In this document: positions 8,805-15,044 of the stretch, piece by piece
Numbering within the stretch: position 1 is the stretch's first letter
How the letters are laid out: every line of letters starts with the position of its first letter
Assembly (NCBI GenBank): GCA_023807065.1
Contig: JAJJLU010004308.1
Span: forward strand, 1 to 15,044
DNA: 15,044 nt
Reading direction: 5' to 3'
From: Isotricha intestinalis
Taxonomy: Eukaryota > Ciliophora > Litostomatea > Vestibuliferida > Isotrichidae
The notes under the pieces: model-generated
Database searches by the model: none
Told to the model about the DNA's origin: nothing
The model's input: only the letters and a program-made list of their open reading frames with translations
Position numbers and translations under genes: made by a program

Positions 8805-9095
8805 TCTATTGGTCTTTTAATTTCATTTGTTATATATTATTAATTTTTTAAGATATTCGGAATTATTTTTTTTCTTTTTTATTTTTTATTTTTTTTTATA
8901 TTTGAGATTTTAGTTTTTTTTCATTTTTTTATATTTGTATAATGTTTTATAAATAAAACTAGATTTAAAAAATAAAAATAGATAATACTTTAAAAAAAGT
9001 ATTATAGGAATTTAAAAATTTAAACAAAAATTAAAAATAAATTATAGAAAAACTAAAAAAAAAAACAACAAATAAAAAAATAAAAAAGAAAAAAT
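8805..9095. promoter_or_regulatory. Divergent intergenic region between Dr1 and PPKL
   Basis: These 291 bp between two head-to-head starts hold both 5' regions. The half next to Dr1 is T-rich and the half next to PPKL is A-rich, so each gene has an A-rich coding-strand leader. A perfect 8-bp inverted repeat with a 6-base loop (TAATACTT at 8983-8990, AAGTATTA at 8997-9004) lies about 90 bp before the PPKL start. No other element is recognised. Confidence 0.4.
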
Positions 9096-11532
9096 ATGGA
9101 TATAATAAAAACAATAGATAATGATATGTCTCCTCGTTTTGGTCACACAATAACATTAATATCTCGTGCAAAAGACCATGCAAAAGCAGTATTATTCGGA
9201 GGAGCAACAGGTCAAGATGGTCATTTTTCTATTAACTCTGATACATTTTTATATTTATTAGACCAGCAAAAATGGATAAAATTAAATCGTAAAAATTATT
9301 ATAACCTATATAAAAAAATTTTTAGCAAAGGGAACAATTCCAACTCCTCGAGCAGCACATGCAGCATGTTGTGTAAACGAGAACCAATTAGTAATATATG
9401 GAGGAGCAACAGGATGTAAAAAAAATATTTTATAATAATTTATAGCTGGTGGTTTAGCATCAGATGAATTATTTCTTCTTGATTTAAAGAAAGGAGATAA
9501 TAATGCAGAATGGATGATGGTACCAATATCAAAGGGAATGACTCCAGGAAGAAGATACGGTCATTCATTAGTTTTTTATAAACCATTTTTAATATTATTT
9601 GGAGGTAATTTAAATAATGAAGCAATAAATGATGTATGGACATTTAATTCTGAAAGTTCTCCACTCTTATGGACAAAATTAGATATTAAAGATAATGTTC
9701 CTCAACCTCGTGTTTATCACTCAGCTGCTGTTTGCACTTATGGTGGTGCTAATGGAATGATGGTTATTTTTGGAGGAAGAAGAAAAGATGGTCATCATTT
9801 AAATGATATGTGGGGATTAAGAAGACATCGAAGTGGTGTTTGGGATTGGATGAAAGCTCCATTTAAAGGGACTCCTCATGATAGAATTCAACATACTAGT
9901 GTTTTTTGTGGAAATTTCTTTATTAATGTAGGGGGAAGAAGTCAAACTACTGGAGATGATATTCCTATTGAAGTTTATGATACTGAAACTAGTGAATGGA
10001 ATACTTTTATTGTTTTTAAGAGATTTAGACATTCCTCTTTTTTGTGCGATAATTTCCTTTATATTCATGGAGGTTTAGAAGATGAAAAACATAATAATCC
10101 TGCCAGAGCTCTTAGTGAAATTAATTTATTGGATTTGTTCCAAAGTAATAGTAATGCTTTTGGGAAATTGAAAACTTATCTTAATAAAAAAGGAAGTGAT
10201 TCTTCTTCTGTGAAATCTTCTTCTTTTGATAAGAATAATAATAATAATAGTGATTTAGGTTCTGGAAATATGAAAAATATAACAATAAGTAGTCAAGTGG
10301 TTATAGGAGCAACAGCAGATACAAAAGGAGAATTTTCTGATTTAGTTCGTTATTGCTCAATTGAAAAATTAAAAAATGATGAACATGAAAAAGAAAATAT
10401 AATGAAAATGTTTAAAAACAAGGATCTATCATATGAATTATGTGACAAAGTAATAATGGCACTTCTTCGTCCAAAAGAATGGATAGAACGTCCAGTAGAT
10501 GAGGAAGTGAAATTTGCATTGGAACCAGATTTAGTAATGACATTAATAGATCAAGTGACAAAAATAGTACAAGAACAACCAATGGTTCTTAAAGTGGAAG
10601 CTCCAGTTAAAGTATTTGGTGACATTCACGGTCAATATCAAGATTTAATGCGTTTCTTTGATTTATATTCTGCTCCCATTCAAGGACCTGGAGGTGATAT
10701 TGAAGGATTAGATTATATTTTCTTAGGAGATTATGTTGATAGAGGAACACATTCATTAGAAACTATGTGCCTTTTAATGGCATTGAAAATAAAATATCCT
10801 AATCAAATTCATTTATTAAGAGGTAATCATGAAGATCGATGGATTAATAGTGCTTTTGGATTTCAAACAGAATTAGTAACAAGAATGAATGATGATGAAA
10901 GTAATCCTGTTATCTTTACTAGATTTAATGACTTTTTCGATTATTTACCTTTAGCTGCAATAATAAATGACACAGTATTATGTCTTCATGGTGGAATAGG
11001 TTCAAACATAACAAAAATAAGTGATATAGAAAAAATAAACAGACCATTAGAAGTTATACATGAAGTAACAAATTTGGACCAGCAATTGGTAGTAGATATC
11101 TTATGGAGTGATCCTACAGATTCAGATGTGGAAACAGGAATTCAACCAAATTCAACAAGAGATCCAACAGGTGTAGGAAATATAGTAAAATTTGGACCTG
11201 ATAGAGTAGAAGAATTTTTAAAAAATAATAATTTAACTCTAATTTTAAGAGCTCATGAATGTGTTATGGATGGTTTTGAAAGATTCGCTGGTGGGAAATT
11301 AATTACAGTTTTCAGTGCTACTGATTATTGTGGGAAACATAAGAATGCGGGAGCTATATTATTTTTAACTAAGAATTTTATGATTAAACCTTATTTAATT
11401 TATCCACAAGAATGCCCTAATAAAAATTGGGATAATACAGAAGAAACTTTAAAATTAGGATCATCTAATCCTCCTAGAAATAGAGAAGAAAGTGATAATG
11501 ATTTAGGAAGGAAAGTTTCTTTTAATTCATAA
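9096..11532 (+). CDS. Kelch-repeat PPP phosphatase PPKL (BSU1/PPKL family), 3 exons
   Basis: Ser/Thr phosphatase with an N-terminal kelch propeller. Joining exons 9096-9288, 9326-9415 and 9446-11532 gives 789 aa without a stop. The joins create continuous kelch sequence (KLN-P-KGTIPTPRAAHAACC and YGGATG-S-GGLASDELFLLD), which is why the introns are placed there. About six kelch repeats fill residues 1-330 (FGG, YGG, FGG, FGG, VGG and HGG cores). A Ser/Asn-rich linker follows, then the PPP domain (about 410-760) with all metal and catalytic motifs: GDIHGQ (486-491), GDYVDRG (522-528), RGNHE (553-557), CLHGG and RAHECVMDG. SATDYCG replaces the usual SAPNYCG. In plants BSU1 acts in brassinosteroid signalling; in Plasmodium PPKL is needed for ookinete development. 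The role here is inferred only as signalling. An in-frame TAA at 9081-9083 supports the start. Confidence 0.95.
9289..9325 (+). other. Intron 1 of PPKL (37 bp)
   Basis: It starts GTAAAA and ends TTTTTAG, is almost pure A/T, and has a length that is not a multiple of three. Removing it (phase 1, codon C|CA = Pro65) restores the kelch frame. Without removal the frame runs 43 nonsense codons to a stop at 9417-9419. Confidence 0.9.
9416..9445 (+). other. Intron 2 of PPKL (30 bp)
   Basis: It starts GTAAAA and ends TTATAG, with an A/T-only interior and phase 1 (T|CT = Ser95). Although 30 is a multiple of three, retention introduces an in-frame TAA, so splicing is required. Both introns share the GTAAAA...TAG ends. 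Confidence 0.9.
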
Positions 11533-11675
11533 AATAATTTGGAGTTTTTAACTTTAATATTAAATTTGGAACACAATAAAAATTTTAATTTTTTTTTTTT
11601 TGATAATATATTTTTTTATTTTATTTAATATCTTATTTTAAAATTATAATATTAATATTTTAATTGAGTATATAA

Positions 11676-14309
11676 ATGGATATAGATAGTATTATTAGTC
11701 ATGAAAAATTAGAAGAAATGGTTATAGAAAAGGAATTAACTATGAAAAATATTTATGATGAATTTGAAAAAAAAGAAAATGAGATTAAAACAATAAATTT
11801 CTTTTTAAATTCCTTTATTTTATTAAATATTAATAATGAAAATGTTACAATAGTAGATTATAAAGAAAATGATTTTTTTTCATTTAAATATAAGAATATT
11901 CTTTTATTTAATTTTTTAGTTAAACCAATTCATACATATATTAAAAAAGGAGATAATTTAATTAATGTTGATTTTGTTCATTTTTTTCAATTCTCTTATT
12001 TTAATGAAAAATATTCTATGATTGATTCGGTTTTTTTTTGTAAAAATTGTGATATTACTTTAAAAAATAATTTCATAAATTTAAATGAACATAAATCTCA
12101 TATAGAAGCACTATTTATTAAAAATAAAACTGATTTAGAATTTTTAAGTAAAGAAGAATTTATTAAATTTTTTGAAAATAAAGAAGGAAAAGGATTTTTA
12201 GGAAAAACATTTTCAAATGCTCAAGAATTTGAATTAAATTTTAATGAATATTTTTATTATGATAAGATATTTTTAAATAAAAAATTTATAATATGGAATG
12301 ATAAAGAAAATACTAGACAGAAATTATGTAATTTATTTTTACCTGAAAATCATATAAATAACTTTCAAAAACTATATGGATTTCCAAATATTGGTAAATC
12401 TATTACATTAATTGGACAATTAAAATATAATACAAATCACAAAATGTATGCAACTTTATATGTAAACTGTAAAGGATTACATAATAAAAAAGATAAATTG
12501 AATATAAAAAAAATATTGATAAAAGAAATTCCTTTTTTATTTTATAATAATTATAAAGATTATAAAAATTGTGTTGAAAAAATTCAAGACTATTCTAATA
12601 ATAATGATGATACTATATGGCCATTAATTGATGTTATTCTTTCAACATTAATAGATAATAATAAAATAAATTTTATAGTATTTGATCAATATAATTCTAA
12701 ATCAGATCCAAAGAATGAAATTGAAAATATTTGTAATAAATATCTTAAAAAAAATAAGCTTTTTGGTTTTTTAACATTAAGTTCTATTAATAATACAGAT
12801 ATAAAAGAATTAAAAGTTAAACATATGTTAGAAATTAATAATGAATCTCAAGATCCTGAAAATATTTCAGAAATAAAAGAAACTTTTAAATTAGATTTAT
12901 CAATTGATAATGGAGGAGAATTAGATGAACTATTAGAATTATTTGGATATAATTTAAAAATTTATAATATGTTAAACTTATTGAAAAATAATGATAAAAA
13001 AGAAGTAAATGATTTTATAAATGTAACTAAAAATTATATTAAAGCAAAATTAAAGGAATTTTATAAATTTGATGGAGACTTGAGTGTAGGAAAATTAATG
13101 CTTTTTTCAGTATATTCAATTTACACATTTGAAGAATTTTTAAAAATTTATCCTTTCATTCATTTTAAATATTTCATTCCAAAAATAAAAATAAATAAAA
13201 GAACTGGACAGAGAGAAATTCATATATCATATGCTTATCCTATTATAAATGATATTATCAATGAATTATATGAAGAATTAATTTTTTATACATCAAAATT
13301 TTATAGTATTTTAACCAGTAAAATTTTAGATGGTGGTGCAAAAGGACAATTTTTTGAAAAACTAATTATAAATTATTTAAAGCCCACAAGTAACGAATAT
13401 ATTAATTTTTTTGATGACATTATGATTAATAAAATTGAAGAAATAGATAAATTTATTCCAAAAAAAAATGAAACAAAATGGAAAAAGAAAAAAATAATTA
13501 AAAAAAATCTTAATTTTAACACAACATATTTATTTATACAAAAAAATTTTAATGGTAAATGCATTGATTTACTTATTGTTGAAGTAAATGAAACAAAATC
13601 AGTTAAAGTTATTGCACTTCAAATTTCAATCTATAAAAATAATATTTATTCAAACATTATGTTACAATTACATTTTAATACGATGATTGAATATATTACT
13701 TTTCATTATGATATAGAAATCAAAAAAGAAAACATATTTTTTTCTTATATTTTTGATTTACCCAATAAAGATAATGAGAAGATAAAAAATTTAATTTCTA
13801 ATTGTAAAAACAATAAAATAGCATATTTTTTTTTTGATATTAAAAAGAAACAATTTGTAGATGATTTTGGAAAAAAGATAAGTGAAATTGGAGAAAAAGT
13901 AAAATCTCCTTTTAATTTGAAACGACCATATCCTTATCTAGAAAACATTTTAGAAGATGATAAATTAGAAATTGTATTTGGTAAAAAAGAATATAAAGAA
14001 ATTGCCTTAACAAATAAACAAAGAAATAAAATTATTCAAATTATAAATTCAAATTCTTCAAATTCTGTTAAAGAAATAAAATATGTTAAAACATCCACTG
14101 ATTATTCAAAGGTTAAATTAAATAAAACAAATTTTATAATAGTTAGGTTATCTAATAATGATATTATATTATCATATTTGGCAAATGATGGTATGAATTC
14201 ATTAATAATTAATAAAAAAGGATATATAAATAAAGGTATGTTATTTAATCAATCTAATATTGAAAAAATATATCAATATGAAGAATATCAAATAATTTTT
14301 AATAAATAA
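11676..14309 (+). CDS. P-loop NTPase plus PD-(D/E)XK-like nuclease protein, Crinkler/RHS-type
   Basis: 877 aa in one exon, immediately preceded by an in-frame TAA (11673-11675) that fixes the start. The middle holds a P-loop: YGFPNIGKSIT, with Walker A G235-S242, then LKYNTNHKMYATLYVNCKGL, and a Walker B-like strand INFIVFDQY (D337). The C-terminal part looks like a restriction-endonuclease fold: a helix with E561 (AKGQFFEKLIINYL), D631 in NGKCIDLLIVEV, and IALQISIYK, where Q649 and K654 form the Q-x-S-x-x-K variant of the D/E-x-K motif. This NTPase-nuclease pairing is described for Crinkler effectors of oomycetes and fungi, trypanosome RHS proteins and related transposon-linked families. The N-terminal 200 residues are unassigned, and no signal peptide is visible. 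It could be an effector, a genome-conflict protein or a domesticated element. Fold calls are by eye. Confidence 0.65.
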   Translation: MDIDSIISHEKLEEMVIEKELTMKNIYDEFEKKENEIKTINFFLNSFILLNINNENVTIVDYKENDFFSFKYKNILLFNFLVKPIHTYIKKGDNLINVDFVHFFQFSYFNEKYSMIDSVFFCKNCDITLKNNFINLNEHKSHIEALFIKNKTDLEFLSKEEFIKFFENKEGKGFLGKTFSNAQEFELNFNEYFYYDKIFLNKKFIIWNDKENTRQKLCNLFLPENHINNFQKLYGFPNIGKSITLIGQLKYNTNHKMYATLYVNCKGLHNKKDKLNIKKILIKEIPFLFYNNYKDYKNCVEKIQDYSNNNDDTIWPLIDVILSTLIDNNKINFIVFDQYNSKSDPKNEIENICNKYLKKNKLFGFLTLSSINNTDIKELKVKHMLEINNESQDPENISEIKETFKLDLSIDNGGELDELLELFGYNLKIYNMLNLLKNNDKKEVNDFINVTKNYIKAKLKEFYKFDGDLSVGKLMLFSVYSIYTFEEFLKIYPFIHFKYFIPKIKINKRTGQREIHISYAYPIINDIINELYEELIFYTSKFYSILTSKILDGGAKGQFFEKLIINYLKPTSNEYINFFDDIMINKIEEIDKFIPKKNETKWKKKKIIKKNLNFNTTYLFIQKNFNGKCIDLLIVEVNETKSVKVIALQISIYKNNIYSNIMLQLHFNTMIEYITFHYDIEIKKENIFFSYIFDLPNKDNEKIKNLISNCKNNKIAYFFFDIKKKQFVDDFGKKISEIGEKVKSPFNLKRPYPYLENILEDDKLEIVFGKKEYKEIALTNKQRNKIIQIINSNSSNSVKEIKYVKTSTDYSKVKLNKTNFIIVRLSNNDIILSYLANDGMNSLIINKKGYINKGMLFNQSNIEKIYQYEEYQIIFNK

Positions 14310-14387
14310 TACTAGTAAATATTTAGTCTAAAATTTAACTAATTTATTTTAAAAAAAAGAAAAATTATTTTAAAATAAAATTCATAA

Positions 14388-14429
14388 ATGAAATTTTAAC
14401 CCAAAACAGAAAAAAAGTTAAATTTTCAT
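14388..14429. repeat. Stem-loop, 13-bp arms with one mismatch
   Basis: ATGAAATTTTAAC at 14388-14400 pairs with GTTAAATTTTCAT at 14417-14429, apart from one mismatch, around a 16-base purine-rich loop. It begins 78 bases after the stop of the Crinkler/RHS-like gene and ends two bases before the palindrome. It could act in 3' end formation or be part of a decayed mobile element; the AT-rich arms could also arise by chance. Confidence 0.45.
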
Positions 14430-14431
14430 GG

Positions 14432-14459
14432 ATTTGGGGATTGGGCCCAATCCCCAAAT
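14432..14459. repeat. Perfect 28-bp GC-rich palindrome
   Basis: The left half ATTTGGGGATTGGG (14432-14445) is followed with no spacer by its exact reverse complement (14446-14459), centred on GGGCCC. Identity ends cleanly at both sides. Its G/C content (16 of 28) is far above the surroundings. The GGGG/GGG runs recall ciliate telomeric repeats but are not a telomere array. Confidence 0.9.
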
Positions 14460-14919
14460 AATAAATTAATGGAATTATTTTAATTTATTATTTATTTATA
14501 TTATCAACAATTTAAATATATTATTTTTGATTAAATTTTTAATAAATTTATTTTTAATTTAAATAATTATTCCCCAATTATTTATAAAAAATATCCCAAA
14601 AATATTAAATATATGATAAATTATGAGATTTACATTATTTTATTATACACAAAAAAATAACAAACAATTCTTTTTTATTCATTTCAAATTATTATTCTCC
14701 TTTTGAGATATATTCTTCATATTTAAAATTATTCAAATGACTAGATGAAAAATTTCAATATAATTTAAAATCTTTGTTTCTTTTTATCGTTTCCAAAAAT
14801 CAATATAATATGATTTTTAATATTAAATTCTTTATTTCTTTATTAATTATATCGATATATAATATTTATCATTTTCTTTATAGAGTTAAAATTTTTTAAA
14901 AATTAAAAATTTTATATAG

Positions 14920-15044
14920 GTTAAAATAAAATTATTATTATATCTAAAATTTATTTATAATTTTAATAAAAATATCAATGATTATTATCTTGATTTTTAT
15001 AATAAAAATATTTTGTCTGATTCTGAAAATAAATTAACTTCTAT
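14920..15044 (+). CDS. Possible start of a further exon, cut by right edge
   Basis: One plus-strand frame is open for 41 codons to the window end, directly after a splice-acceptor-like TTTATATAG (14911-14919) that resembles the two PPKL acceptors. The last 22 codons read NDYYLDFYNKNILSDSENKL and so on, a composition like the coding regions here. There is no ATG, and no donor could be assigned. It may be chance in AT-rich DNA. Confidence 0.22.

Larger units (their letters stand above)
14310..14919. other. Noncoding AT-rich region with inverted repeats
   Basis: No gene is supported here: all frames are broken by frequent stops. Its structure consists of a hairpin (14388-14429) directly followed by a GC-rich palindrome (14432-14459). 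Between the palindrome and 14919 I see only AT-rich sequence with short chance-level repeats. Confidence 0.6.

Noticed and set aside
9096..9419. Separate 107-aa gene
   Set aside because: The last 43 codons are intron plus out-of-frame exon 2; the first 64 residues are PPKL exon 1.
9514..11532. PPKL starting at the ATG at 9514
   Set aside because: This would drop two kelch repeats; splicing two 30-37 bp introns joins the upstream ORF from 9096 seamlessly into the same kelch propeller.
14432..14459. Telomere or chromosome end
   Set aside because: Only one TTTGGGG-like unit per side, with no tandem array; sequence continues on both sides.

Overview
The window is about 80% A+T (estimated by eye) and gene-dense. 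It reads as nuclear DNA from a flagellated or ciliated protist. A radial spoke protein 3 (RSP3) shows that the cell has an axoneme. A kelch-PPP phosphatase of the PPKL type, known mainly from plants, green algae and alveolates, fits an alveolate. The two introns I can place are only 37 and 30 bp, both starting GTAAAA and ending TAG. All seven genes with a visible end stop at TAA, and none needs TAA, TAG or TGA as a sense codon. A ciliate with the standard code (for example an AT-rich litostome such as the rumen ciliates) is my best guess; this is inference. No telomere repeat array, rRNA or tRNA was seen.

Layout: (i) 1-1993, minus strand, a large Asn/Lys/Glu-rich protein with a SAM-like domain that runs off the left edge. 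(ii) Divergent from it, RSP3 (2195-4276) and, 84 bp downstream on the same strand, a triple C2HC zinc-finger protein (4361-5041) of a family often linked to cilia. (iii) After 407 bp with no gene, a PARP2/3-type ADP-ribosyltransferase (5449-7239), convergent with (iv) a Qb-SNARE (7350-7982, minus) and the TBP repressor NC2-beta/Dr1 (8151-8804, minus). (v) Divergent from Dr1, the kelch-phosphatase PPKL (9096-11532, two tiny introns). (vi) An 877-residue P-loop NTPase plus PD-(D/E)XK-like nuclease protein resembling the Crinkler/RHS effector class (11676-14309). (vii) 735 bp of mostly noncoding sequence with an unusual GC-rich perfect palindrome and perhaps the start of another exon at the right edge.

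Most genes are housekeeping: axoneme (RSP3, perhaps the zinc-finger protein and the SAM-like protein), nuclear DNA repair (PARP), transcription control (Dr1), membrane fusion (SNARE) and signalling (PPKL). They do not form one pathway. The accessory-looking part is the right third: the Crinkler/RHS-like gene and the palindrome next to it. The least explained sequences are the roughly 300-residue C-terminal extension of RSP3 and the conserved-looking segment near the end of the partial SAM-like protein.
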